Shown: piece after piece, positions 7,554 to 15,591 of the stretch
How the letters are laid out: every line of letters begins with the position of its first letter
Position numbering within the stretch: position 1 is the stretch's first letter
Source: CAYGWP01 sp964353455
GTDB lineage: Bacteria; Planctomycetota; Phycisphaerae; FEN-1346
DNA: 20,451 nt
Direction: 5' to 3'
NCBI GenBank assembly: GCA_964353455.1
Contig: CAYGWP010000415.1
Location: forward strand, 1 to 20,451
Made by a program: the position numbers and the translations under genes
Notes under the pieces: model-generated
The model's database searches: none
What the model was told of the DNA's origin: nothing
What the model saw: only the letters and a program-made list of their open reading frames with translations

Positions 7554-8659
7554 GCAACGTAACGTTGACAGTCGTGGGAGACATCGCTTTCGGCGGCCCG
7601 TTTGCCGCCGATCCGGTAGGCGTGGCGAAACGCGTTGCCCCTTCGATCCGCGACCTGATCCGTGCCGACATCGTTCTGGCCAACCTGGAAGGCCCGCTGT
7701 GCAATATCCCCGCCGAAACGGCAAACCCGTTATCCCTCTCCTCGCCGATTCAGGCCATCGAGTCCCTCCGATGGCTTGGCATCAATGCCGTCGCGCTGGC
7801 CAACAATCACATCATGGACTGCGGACGGGCGGGGCTGGAATCAACACTCACGGTCCTTCAGGAAAACGGGGTCGCTCACTTCGGGGCGGGCCTTGACAAG
7901 GAAGGGGCGTCGCAGCCCGCCATTATCGACTGGGCGGGAACGCGGGTCGCTTTTCTGGGATTCCACGGTGGGAAGATTGCGACGCGGAACAGCCCCGGCA
8001 CCCTCATCGTTGACTCCTCCTGGGCGAAGAAAATCATCCGGCGGACCCGTCGGCAGTGCGACCACCTGGTCGTGTACTTCCACGGCGGCATCGAGGCCGT
8101 CAACTACCCCTTGCGAAGCATCATGCAGGCATGCCGCCGGTGCGTGGATTGCGGCGCCACGCTTGTTGTGGGAACGCACACGCACACGATCCAGGGAATT
8201 GAGACCTACCACGGCGTCCCGATCGCATACTCGCTGGGCAACTTCATCCTGCCGATGGCCCTGCCGGACCGGTACGAGCAATGGCGACAAGCAACAGGTC
8301 TGACCCGGCTGGGAATCCCTTTCGACAGGAAAACCATCCTGCGGGCGCTCGTGCTGAAATGCACGCTGCACAAAGAAGGCAAGGCCGAAGCCAAAGGCGT
8401 GCCGATCGTCGTCGATGAATCCGGGCTGCCGAGATTACCGGCGATGGAGGAGGCCGCCGAGGCCGAAACCTTCTTCCAGAACTTATGTGAGAGTTTCCAT
8501 CATCCCGACGCTCCGTGCTGGCGCCAGCGCGATGAGATCGAAAAGGGGTTCTTCCGACTGCAACGGTCGGAGTTCACTCTTGACTACATCGCGAGGAACC
8601 TGATGCGCCTCAGACCGCGCCACCTGATCGCGTACATCAAGACGATACTTCGCTCCTGA
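7550..8659 (+). CDS. CapA-like protein (PGA_cap metallophosphatase-like fold), no membrane anchor
   Basis: A 369-aa CapA/PgsA family protein. The family's metal-site motifs are all present in order: GDIAF (10-14), NLEGPL (45-50), ANNHIMD (84-90), FHGG (178-181, usually HWG), GTHTHTIQG (208-216) and YSLGNF (227-232). Classical CapA is tethered outside the membrane and takes part in poly-gamma-glutamate capsule formation. Here the protein starts only a few residues before the first core strand, with no signal peptide or transmembrane helix, so it is predicted cytoplasmic. The start ATG overlaps the asnB stop (ATGA), indicating coupling with the amidotransferase. No CapB- or CapC-like gene is present, so poly-gamma-glutamate synthesis is not supported; a phosphoesterase or amide-bond role in sugar decoration is possible. 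The C-terminal 100 residues are not recognised. Confidence 0.86.
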   Translation: MSNVTLTVVGDIAFGGPFAADPVGVAKRVAPSIRDLIRADIVLANLEGPLCNIPAETANPLSLSSPIQAIESLRWLGINAVALANNHIMDCGRAGLESTLTVLQENGVAHFGAGLDKEGASQPAIIDWAGTRVAFLGFHGGKIATRNSPGTLIVDSSWAKKIIRRTRRQCDHLVVYFHGGIEAVNYPLRSIMQACRRCVDCGATLVVGTHTHTIQGIETYHGVPIAYSLGNFILPMALPDRYEQWRQATGLTRLGIPFDRKTILRALVLKCTLHKEGKAEAKGVPIVVDESGLPRLPAMEEAAEAETFFQNLCESFHHPDAPCWRQRDEIEKGFFRLQRSEFTLDYIARNLMRLRPRHLIAYIKTILRS

Positions 8660-8673
8660 CCGCCGCGCGGCGG
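8660..8673. terminator. GC palindrome between convergent genes
   Basis: CCGCCGCGCGGCGG is a perfect 14-bp palindrome in the 23-bp gap between the convergent capA-like and ATP-grasp genes. Position suggests a shared terminator, but there is no T-tract and almost no loop. Confidence 0.25.
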
Positions 8674-8682
8674 GCCTCGACC

Positions 8683-9717
8683 TCACGCCCCCTTCTCGCA
8701 GGCGGCCATGAGGTCTTCGAGAATGGCATCCTGCGGCCAGACGTGCCCTTCGTGCCACGCAAGGCCCTCGTCCCAGTGCCCTTCGCAGGCATACACCGCG
8801 GAGGCCAGGTACCCGTAACTCACCTCCACAATCCGCTGGCGCCCGTCGGGATCCAGAACGAAGTCGAACGCCATGCTCTGCGAGCCGGTCTTGCGGCTGA
8901 CGTCGAAGGCGATGCGTACGCAATCGAGACTGACCCGCTTCAGGTCGTACTCGATGCTTCCGCTGCCCGAGGCCCGAAAATCGTCGGGCCTGACGTTCCG
9001 CGTAAACCCGAACGCGCGGCGCCCGATCACCGTGATGCGGGTATCGAACGTGTTGCCGGGCATGAATTCCTGGAAATAGATGTATCCTCGTTCCCGGCCG
9101 ATCTGGGCGTTGCTCCGATAGACATTCAGAAGCGAGCGAGGGAGGCGCTTGATCGCCCCCCAGACATCGCCCCTGCGCCGAACGTTCTGAAACCGGGTAG
9201 CGGCATCTGCAAATGGGCCGCCCACAGGCTTGAATCCCGCGCCGAACGCCCGCCGCGCCAGCCGCCGCGCCTCGGCCGCCGTGTGAACCAACTGCACGTT
9301 CCTCGCCCCGGCGCCCCTGCGCAACTTCAGCACCTTCGGAAATGACTCCTTGTCGATCCAGCGGAGCGCATCGCCCAGGTCGTAGAAGACGAACGTCGGC
9401 GCCAGCGGCGCACCAACGGCCTCCAGCAAGTACTTCTGCGCCACCTTGTCGTCGAAGTGCCAGCAGGTCGCCATGTTGGGAAACACCTTCAGGCCCATCA
9501 TCTCCGCGCCCTGGATAACGTGCCGCGCCATCAGCAGGTCCTTGCTGAGACCGTGATACCAGTGCCACAGCAGGCCGCTACAGGAGGCGAGTTCGGCAAG
9601 AATGTCGGAGCGGTAACAGTCAACCGCCTTGTGAGGAATTCCCCGCTCGCCGCAGAACTCCAGCCAGCGGTCCGAGAAACTCCCCTCCCGGTGATGAATG
9701 GCAAGGCATGCGCTCAT
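8683..9717 (-). CDS. ATP-grasp domain protein (RimK-like ligase)
   Basis: A 344-aa protein with the layout of ATP-grasp carboxylate-amine/thiol ligases, which activate a carboxylate as acyl phosphate and join it to an amine. An N-terminal Rossmann-like pre-domain (1-90) is followed by the glycine-rich lid KLRRGAGARNV (131-141), QEFMPG (216-221) with Asp225/Arg227 behind it, and the metal-binding strand pair FDFVLDP (284-290) and IVEVSYGY (296-303). The usual ExN metal motif reads E298-V-S300 here, a mild departure. It is the third gene of the minus operon, 18 bp after the deacetylase-like gene, with a GA-rich ribosome site before ATG 9717. The family is clear; the substrate could be a sugar carboxylate, a sugar amine or an amino acid substituent. 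Confidence 0.8.
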   Translation of the reverse strand: MSACLAIHHREGSFSDRWLEFCGERGIPHKAVDCYRSDILAELASCSGLLWHWYHGLSKDLLMARHVIQGAEMMGLKVFPNMATCWHFDDKVAQKYLLEAVGAPLAPTFVFYDLGDALRWIDKESFPKVLKLRRGAGARNVQLVHTAAEARRLARRAFGAGFKPVGGPFADAATRFQNVRRRGDVWGAIKRLPRSLLNVYRSNAQIGRERGYIYFQEFMPGNTFDTRITVIGRRAFGFTRNVRPDDFRASGSGSIEYDLKRVSLDCVRIAFDVSRKTGSQSMAFDFVLDPDGRQRIVEVSYGYLASAVYACEGHWDEGLAWHEGHVWPQDAILEDLMAACEKGA

Positions 9718-9735
9718 GAAGCCCTCTTCCCCCCC

Positions 9736-11139
9736 TCAACCGCGACCATTCGCCCCCGACGCCCTGATCCAACACCTGCCGGCATCACGATGCACAGCGT
9801 CCGGCGCGAGCGGCCGCCCGGCGATCCCTATCCTAACCTCGCGAACGCTCGGCGGAATCCGAAACACGAGGCCCTCGCACTGGTCCCCGCTGACGACCTG
9901 GGAACCGAGTACTGGATCGTCCGTCGCCTGGATGTCGATGTCAAGCCTGTCGCCGTTCAGTCGGGACTCGTGCCGCAGGAATGTGCGGAAGCGAGTCCAC
10001 TCCAGCAGGCGCGCGAGGGTCGTCACCCAGATTCGGCCGCCGTCGCGGTATTCGCGCAGCAGGCGGAATCGCCCGATCGTCTCGTCCTGAATGGGAAACG
10101 ACGGCACTGCCGTCCAGTGCGTGCAGAGGATGCAGGTGCCTTCCTCGGCGCAGAGGCGGTCGAGGTTCTCCCTTGTGAAGACGGCCGAGGCATCGAGAAC
10201 GTTCTCGCCATCGCGCAAGCCGACGACCCCGTCCGGCATGGCGCGAGTCCCGCCATAACAGCGGGCGAACCGGAAGTACCGGACGCCATCGTCCATCGTA
10301 ACGGTGTCGAGGATGGACTGCCGCCCGTTCCAGGTCCGTTCCGGCAGCGCGATGCGGTTGACAAACGTGTCTTTCTCGGGCCCGAGGTTCAGCCAGACAT
10401 ATCTCAACCCGTTAGCGGTGAGCACGTCGTTGACGTAGTACGGCGTGCCGGGCGTGGCGCCCCAGTACCAGGCCCAGGCGTGGCGGATGGGCATGCGCTT
10501 CCTGCCGAAGAGCGGACCGACCAGCCAGCGTGCCGTCCTGCGGAAGATCGCGACCGCCAGGCTGGCCCTGAACCGGCGGGGGCATAAACCCGTCGGACAC
10601 ACGGCGAGACTGTGATTGATCCAGACCTTGGGCTTGGCGACGCCCTCGCGATCGCACCAGACATAGAGGCCCTTCAGGAGAGGAAGAACCTGGTCGCGCC
10701 GGTAATGCAGAAAAGCATGGAACGCCTCGATGTCGCCGCGCTTGAGCCAGCCCTTGATGGCCTGCGCAGCGTTGTGGCCGTCGCTCTCATCTTCATGAAA
10801 GCCGCCGGTGGCCGGGTCGAAACGATACATGCCCATCGTGATGTCGTCGCCGATGAGAAAGAAAGAATCCGAGAAATCGAGCCCCAGGCCGCGCACCCCC
10901 CCTGCCTCGGCATCGTACCACCGGCTCTTCTCGGTCAGGCCCAGGGTCTTCCAGTTCTCGGTGCCCGGCCGGATCACGTCGCGGCCGCAGAGGAGCGCGT
11001 GTATGGCGTCAAAGCGGCTGTAACTTGCCTCATCGGTGTCGGATGAAACCGTGGCGGCGGCCTCGTAGGGATATGGAAACTTTGCCAGGACCACGGACTC
11101 CGGCAGCGTGGGGCGCCCACCGGCCGATGCATCAGACAT
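9736..11139 (-). CDS. Possible polysaccharide deacetylase-like (NodB fold) protein
   Basis: A 467-aa protein I cannot assign firmly. Residues 28-37 (AATVSSDTDE) resemble the first metal-binding motif of NodB-type deacetylases (TFDxD), WINH (173-176) could supply the metal-binding His, and CTHW (339-342) resembles the late catalytic His motif, followed by TTLARLLEW (373-381), which resembles the end of such domains. A loop around 111-123 carries further His and Asp residues. The last 75 residues look like a small beta-rich tail domain. There is no signal peptide, so it would act in the cytoplasm. The start ATG 11139 is chosen for the perfect AGGAGG 6 nt upstream; the frame is open to 11190. 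It lies in an operon with a methyltransferase and an ATP-grasp ligase, suggesting sugar decoration. Confidence 0.7.
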   Translation of the reverse strand: MSDASAGGRPTLPESVVLAKFPYPYEAAATVSSDTDEASYSRFDAIHALLCGRDVIRPGTENWKTLGLTEKSRWYDAEAGGVRGLGLDFSDSFFLIGDDITMGMYRFDPATGGFHEDESDGHNAAQAIKGWLKRGDIEAFHAFLHYRRDQVLPLLKGLYVWCDREGVAKPKVWINHSLAVCPTGLCPRRFRASLAVAIFRRTARWLVGPLFGRKRMPIRHAWAWYWGATPGTPYYVNDVLTANGLRYVWLNLGPEKDTFVNRIALPERTWNGRQSILDTVTMDDGVRYFRFARCYGGTRAMPDGVVGLRDGENVLDASAVFTRENLDRLCAEEGTCILCTHWTAVPSFPIQDETIGRFRLLREYRDGGRIWVTTLARLLEWTRFRTFLRHESRLNGDRLDIDIQATDDPVLGSQVVSGDQCEGLVFRIPPSVREVRIGIAGRPLAPDAVHRDAGRCWIRASGANGRG

Positions 11140-11193
11140 CTCGTTCCTCCTGAGTATGCCGGGAGAGCCCCACACTGTTGCCTGCCGCATCTG

Positions 11194-12159
11194 CTACTGA
11201 AGAGGCTCCTTGATTGCCTGGATGAAGGCGCCGGCCGTCGTGAAGTCATCCTCCGACAAGTTCCGGAAACGCTTCGCCAGGCGCCTGCGCGGAATGTCCG
11301 ATGGCTTCTTCACGCGTATCTCCGTGATGACCCGAAAGCCGTGCTTACGAAGGTATGCCAGATGGGTCGAGCATGGTTCCCGGTTAATCAGGTAGGCCCG
11401 CCTCCCCCGGATCAGTTTCCACAGCCAATCCGGATAGGCATAGTGGCCGTTCCACGCCGACGCGGTGCCGAGGGAATACAAGGCGATCTGGTGCGACATC
11501 AACCCGCCGGGCTTGAGCCAATCGCGCATGGCCTTGTACGTGCCGTCCAGTTCGTCCACGCTCTGTAGAACGCCCTGGGAAAACACCATGTCCACGGACT
11601 CGTGCCGCACAACGGCGGGATCGTACCACGGCGCAAAATAGGTGATGGCGATCTTACCGCCGGGGCGCCCGGGCGGGGTTCGTAGCGCCTCCCGGATGGC
11701 CTCGATGCGGTCATCGCTCAACGTGCGCTCCATGAGCGCGTCGGTTAAGATGTGGCGCGGGAACTCATACGAATCCATGAGCGGCCCCACCAGCGGAAAT
11801 TCCTCCGGCCCCGGTATGGCCTCGCGCCGCCGATACAGTTCAACCAGTTCGTCGAGAATCCTCAGGTCCTGCGTGTGGTCCACAAGGGCCACCACGTCCA
11901 GACCGCTGTAGGTGTCGGCCCCTGAAAGCATGGCCGCCAAGCCGGCCCCCAACGATGGGCCGGGGCCGAGTTCCGCTATCGACTCCGGAATACGCGTAAA
12001 CCCGTGATTCCATGCCATCACCAGATGCCGTAGCCAGACCGAATAGCAGTAGCGGGACCAGTTCGGCTCCGAAGTGCCCCGCGACTGGCGGAGCCGATAC
12101 AGGCCGGGAACGTAGGTCGCCAGGCCCTTCAGAACCATAACCGGCAGTATGGTGTTCAT
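11194..12159 (-). CDS. SAM-dependent methyltransferase (class I)
   Basis: A 321-aa class I methyltransferase. Motif I ELGPGPSLG is at 63-71, the acidic residue after the second strand is in GLDVV (86-90), and motif IV/post-motif region VDMVFSQGVLQSVDE is at 189-203 followed by LKPGG (215-219). The first 25 residues are hydrophobic and may be an amphipathic membrane contact. A roughly 75-residue insertion (95-165) separates strands 2 and 4, longer than in small-molecule methyltransferases. ATG 12159 is preceded by AAGGAG 8 nt upstream and by a near-consensus promoter (12203-12230). It heads the operon containing the deacetylase-like and ATP-grasp genes. O- or N-methylation of a sugar is the probable role; the acceptor is unknown. 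Confidence 0.85.
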   Translation of the reverse strand: MNTILPVMVLKGLATYVPGLYRLRQSRGTSEPNWSRYCYSVWLRHLVMAWNHGFTRIPESIAELGPGPSLGAGLAAMLSGADTYSGLDVVALVDHTQDLRILDELVELYRRREAIPGPEEFPLVGPLMDSYEFPRHILTDALMERTLSDDRIEAIREALRTPPGRPGGKIAITYFAPWYDPAVVRHESVDMVFSQGVLQSVDELDGTYKAMRDWLKPGGLMSHQIALYSLGTASAWNGHYAYPDWLWKLIRGRRAYLINREPCSTHLAYLRKHGFRVITEIRVKKPSDIPRRRLAKRFRNLSEDDFTTAGAFIQAIKEPLQ

Positions 12160-12202
12160 CCATCCCGCTCCTTGCGCCTGACGGCACAGTCAGGACGATT
12201 CG

Positions 12203-12230
12203 ATTCTAGCCCGTCCGCCCTCGCGGTCAA
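12203..12230 (-). promoter_or_regulatory. Sigma-70-like promoter for the methyltransferase operon
   Basis: TTGACC (12225-12230), a 16-bp spacer and TAGAAT (12203-12208) on the minus strand, about 44 bp upstream of ATG 12159. Spacer length and -10 box are the same as in the wbpB promoter. Confidence 0.6.
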
Positions 12231-12265
12231 GCCGCAAGGCGCCTGCAACCCCTGTTGATTGCCGG

Positions 12266-12294
12266 TTGATTTTTCAGAGGCGCACACCTAGACT
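12266..12294 (+). promoter_or_regulatory. Sigma-70-like promoter for methyltransferase-kinase pair
   Basis: TTGATT (12266-12271), a 17-bp spacer and TAGACT (12289-12294) on the plus strand. The predicted start near 12301 gives a leader of about 50 nt. It lies back to back with the minus-strand promoter, 36 bp away. Confidence 0.5.
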
Positions 12295-12349
12295 GACGCC
12301 GCCGCTTGGGCGCCCCGGCAGAAACCATCGGCGACGCGGCAAGACTCCC

Positions 12350-13102
12350 ATGAGCCAAAAGACGCCGAGTTACAGGAACTCCCATACGGCCCCGGACAAG
12401 GGGCCCTACTACGACTGCGGCTACGCGGCGGACCCGGAACTGCGTCTGTACTGGTCGCTTGAGCGGCAGTTCCTGGGCGAATTCCTGGAGACCCGCTTCA
12501 GTGAGCGGGAGATCCACCTGCTGGATTTCGCCTGCGGCACGGGGCGCATAACGCAGTTCCTCGAAGAGCGCGTGACCACCAGCACGGGCGTGGACGTTTC
12601 ATCAGCAATGCTCGATGTCGCCCGGCAGAAACTGCGGCGCACCGAACTCATCCAGGCCGACCTGACCACACGGAACGTCCTCTCGGGCCGGCGGTTCAAC
12701 CTTATCACGGCCTTCCGGTTCTTCGTCAATGCGGAGCGGCCCTTGAGGCAAAGCGTCATCAAGGCCCTGGCGGCCATGCTGGACGACGACGGGTATCTTA
12801 TCTTCAACAATCACCAGAACCGGACCAGCCCGTGGTACCTGCTGGGCTACATCCGCAACCGGTGGCGCGACCGCGGCGGACCGTATAGCGTCATGTCGGC
12901 CCAGGAGATGCGGAACCTGGCGGCAGGGGCAGGCCTCCGGGTGACCGAACTACAGCACATGGGCCTCCTGTTCCCACCGCTCGTCAGGCGCATGCCGGAA
13001 GCCCTTGCCGAGACCATCGAGCGGACGGCGATGCGCCTGCCGTTTCTGGCGTCCGTTTCACAGGAACTCATCGCGGTGTGCCGCCACAAAGGCGTAACAT
13101 GA
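12350..13102 (+). CDS. SAM-dependent methyltransferase (class I) coupled to a kinase
   Basis: A 250-aa class I methyltransferase. LLDFACGTGRIT (57-68) is motif I, GVDVS (80-84) the second-strand acidic motif, QADL (102-105) the adenine-contact strand, and LDDDGYLIFNNHQNR (144-158) the strand-5 region. Start ATG 12350 gives a normal N-terminus; no strong Shine-Dalgarno is visible. Its TGA overlaps the kinase ATG in ATGA (13099-13102), so the two proteins are probably made together. Methyltransferase plus kinase is the composition of WbdD, the chain-terminating enzyme of E. coli O8/O9a antigens, where a terminal sugar is phosphorylated and the phosphate then methylated. That parallel is inference; independent sugar O-methylation is equally possible. 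Confidence 0.85.
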   Translation: MSQKTPSYRNSHTAPDKGPYYDCGYAADPELRLYWSLERQFLGEFLETRFSEREIHLLDFACGTGRITQFLEERVTTSTGVDVSSAMLDVARQKLRRTELIQADLTTRNVLSGRRFNLITAFRFFVNAERPLRQSVIKALAAMLDDDGYLIFNNHQNRTSPWYLLGYIRNRWRDRGGPYSVMSAQEMRNLAAGAGLRVTELQHMGLLFPPLVRRMPEALAETIERTAMRLPFLASVSQELIAVCRHKGVT

Positions 13103-13872
13103 TCGAGGTACTTCAGACGAGCGTCCGGAAGACGGCCCCGCCGGCAGTAGCGGCGGCGGAGGCCGCCAAGACGCGCCTTGCGGCTGAACTCGGCGACGCA
13201 AGCGGGGCGTTCTACGTGCCGCGCATCACCCGGTTCGATGAACCGGCGGGCGTGATAGAGTTCGAGAGGCTCGCGGGCCTGAAGAGCCTGGTGGAACTGG
13301 CGACGGATGGCCGCTCCGAAACGGGCGACCTCTTTCGCCGGACCGGGCGCGCGCTGGCGGTTATCCACGAGAGGCTCGTGCTGCCCGAGGCCCTCAAGAT
13401 TCCCCTCCCGGCGGAGTGGATGGACCGGGAACCGCCGGTCTTCCTGCACGGCGATTTCACGGTGGCCAATGTCTGCCTCCAGGAGCCGACCGGGCGCCTG
13501 GTCATCCTCGACTGGTCCACGGCGCCGCTTCTTGGCAGGATGGCCACGTTCGGCCCGGCATACTTTGACCTCTCGTGGTTAACGTCCAGCCTGTCTAGCT
13601 ACGTGGCCTACGCGGCTGCACCGTGGAGCAAGACCGTTCCCTGCGATGAGATGGCCGACGCCTTCCTTGAGGCCTACCTGGCCGCGCGCACGCGCGAACT
13701 CGACCGCGCCTGGTTCGACGAGTGCCGACACATGGCCTGGCGCGTGTACTGGAACGGACACCGGGAACCAATCAAGACGCGACCGTGGTACGCGCAGCCG
13801 GTGTGGTGGCTGCGTGAGTGGCGGGCCTACCGGCGCATAATGGCGTACGAGCCGTTGGGAACAGGCAGGTAG
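13099..13872 (+). CDS. APH-fold small-molecule kinase (aminoglycoside/choline kinase-like)
   Basis: A 257-aa phosphotransferase of the APH superfamily. The catalytic loop HGDFTVAN (117-124) gives Asp119 as base and Asn124 as metal ligand, and VILDWSTAP (135-143) gives Asp138, the equivalent of the kinase DFG Asp. FERLAGLKSL (55-64) matches the hinge. The N-lobe is unusually short: only about 10 residues precede a possible nucleotide-binding Lys11, so the glycine-rich loop strands are missing, and the frame can be extended upstream only to GTG 13078. The C-terminal tail is rich in Trp and Arg (213-245). Its start is translationally coupled to the methyltransferase. Probable role is phosphorylation of a sugar in the glycan or of a precursor. 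It ends 59 bp before the convergent flippase gene. Confidence 0.83.
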   Translation: MIEVLQTSVRKTAPPAVAAAEAAKTRLAAELGDASGAFYVPRITRFDEPAGVIEFERLAGLKSLVELATDGRSETGDLFRRTGRALAVIHERLVLPEALKIPLPAEWMDREPPVFLHGDFTVANVCLQEPTGRLVILDWSTAPLLGRMATFGPAYFDLSWLTSSLSSYVAYAAAPWSKTVPCDEMADAFLEAYLAARTRELDRAWFDECRHMAWRVYWNGHREPIKTRPWYAQPVWWLREWRAYRRIMAYEPLGTGR

Positions 13873-13931
13873 GCAGCGGCACGGCCCGCCAACAGGGCAG
13901 GTCTTCAACAATCCGTGCCCCTGCGCTTGCG

Positions 13932-15560
13932 TCAAGCACGTTTGCGGGCGAAGCGGTCGAGGCGCAGAAGACCGAGGAAGAATTTCCGCTCTTCGGATTC
14001 CAGCGAAATCCACCAGTTCAAGAGCATGGCGGCACCGCCGATGAGGGCCATCTCGGCCAACAGGCGCGGCCAAGTGGACGGGTATAACCCGTAGTACAGG
14101 GCCACCGTCAACAGGCCGACGGGGACGGCGATGATCATCGGCTTCAACCATGCTTCCTTCAGGGCACGGCGACGCGACAACTTCAGGACCCGGCAAGTGT
14201 AGGTCGGCAACACGATAACGGCCGCAACCATCATCGGGATGGCCGTGCCGATGGCGATCCCCCACAAACCCCATCCGCAGACCTTCACGAAGATGACGTC
14301 CAGCACCAGGCACGCCGCCACGCTGCACGCAGTCAGGATGCCGAAGATGCGGTGTTTCCCAAGACCGATGAGGACGAAGGCGGCGCTCTGCTGCGCAAGG
14401 TAGAAAAAGTATGCGACCGCCAGCAGGGCCGCCACCGGGGCCATTGCCATCTTGGCGGGGTCCTTGATCCAGAGGCCGATGAGCGGACCGCTCATGACAA
14501 TCAGGAACCACGTCATCGGCACCAGCACAATGACGCTGTACTTCTGACTCCGCAAAAAAATCACGCGAATACGGTCCATCTCTCCCAGGGCATGAAGCGA
14601 TGCGGCCGCCGGCTTGATCGCGCCAACCATCGAGAAGACGATCTGCTGCATCACGGTCACAAGCGTAATCGGGATCACGTACCATGCCACCTGGTCGGGG
14701 CCGAGCAGGATCGAGATCATGACGTAAGTGCCGCTCACAAGGATCATCACCGAGAGCACGTAGAGCATCGTGTTGAAGCCGTAAGCCACCATGGTCTTGA
14801 AAAGCGGCATCTGGAACCGCGAGAAACCGAGGCGCATGCCGGGGACGCGACGGAACGTGAGCAAGGCGTTGAAGCCCTGGTTCACAATGTCGGCCCCGAC
14901 GTGGATGAAAGCAATCGCCAGCAGCGCCGTCCCGACGGAAGCGACGACCTTGGAGACAAAGAGCACTATCAGCGCCAGCCTCAGCACGCTGATCAGCATC
15001 CATGCGACGGACTGCGGCACGTACTCCTGAAAGCCGGAGAGGGCCGCCGGGAAGACGTTAAGCGGCATCCGGATGGCGAAACTGCTCCCGACGATAAGGC
15101 AGAGCGCAATGCTCGTCCGCGCAAACTCCTCGGGAACGTTAAACCATAACGGGAACCACCACGAGACGCTCAGCGTGACCACCAGAACTACCGCCCCCAC
15201 CAGCACGTAATACGCCAGGGCGGTGCTCACGATGCTGTCAAGGCCCCCTTGGTCGTTCCTGGCCAGACAACCGGGCACGAGCCAGTTCACGCTGGAACTC
15301 AGCCCTATCTGCAAGAGGCCGGCGTACGCGAACGCCCCGGCTACGGTCGTCCACACCCCGTAAGCCGTGTCGCCCAGGCTGGCCAGCAGGAAGCGAATGA
15401 CGTAGAACGCCAGCGCCCCCTCGACAACCATGGCTACGACGCTGATGGTGGTGTTGTAGGCAAGGACGCGGGCCTGGCGCTTCATGGCTGCGACAGGCGC
15501 TTCGGGTTGCGGACTCTGCGGAGGGTTCTCGTTGAGGCCCGGTTGAGGTCCCTCGGTCAT
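13932..15560 (-). CDS. wzx: Wzx-type polysaccharide flippase (MATE-like/PST family)
   Basis: A 542-aa integral membrane protein with about 12-14 hydrophobic helices between residue 35 and 530, arranged as two bundles separated by a polar stretch near 250-265. It would move undecaprenyl-linked oligosaccharide units across the inner membrane. The cytoplasmic N-terminus before residue 30 is rich in Pro, Gln and Glu. The frame is open to 15632, inside the aminotransferase gene, but ATG 15560 leaves a clean 31-bp gap and is preferred; another in-frame ATG at 15485 directly before the first helix is possible. It is the last gene of the wbpB-D-E operon, which links the flipped unit to the sugar made there. 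Family assignment is from helix pattern and context rather than a sharp motif. Confidence 0.85.
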   Translation of the reverse strand: MTEGPQPGLNENPPQSPQPEAPVAAMKRQARVLAYNTTISVVAMVVEGALAFYVIRFLLASLGDTAYGVWTTVAGAFAYAGLLQIGLSSSVNWLVPGCLARNDQGGLDSIVSTALAYYVLVGAVVLVVTLSVSWWFPLWFNVPEEFARTSIALCLIVGSSFAIRMPLNVFPAALSGFQEYVPQSVAWMLISVLRLALIVLFVSKVVASVGTALLAIAFIHVGADIVNQGFNALLTFRRVPGMRLGFSRFQMPLFKTMVAYGFNTMLYVLSVMILVSGTYVMISILLGPDQVAWYVIPITLVTVMQQIVFSMVGAIKPAAASLHALGEMDRIRVIFLRSQKYSVIVLVPMTWFLIVMSGPLIGLWIKDPAKMAMAPVAALLAVAYFFYLAQQSAAFVLIGLGKHRIFGILTACSVAACLVLDVIFVKVCGWGLWGIAIGTAIPMMVAAVIVLPTYTCRVLKLSRRRALKEAWLKPMIIAVPVGLLTVALYYGLYPSTWPRLLAEMALIGGAAMLLNWWISLESEERKFFLGLLRLDRFARKRA

Positions 15561-15591
15561 AACTTGCCCGCCAGAGGACGGCACGGCGCCG

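Noticed and set aside
7550..8659. Poly-gamma-glutamate capsule operon
   Set aside because: A CapA-family protein alone is not enough; no CapB ligase or CapC membrane partner is in the window and the protein lacks an anchor.
9457..10587. 376-codon plus-strand open frame spanning the ATP-grasp and deacetylase-like genes
   Set aside because: It crosses two opposite-strand genes and their junction, has no ribosome site and no recognisable features.
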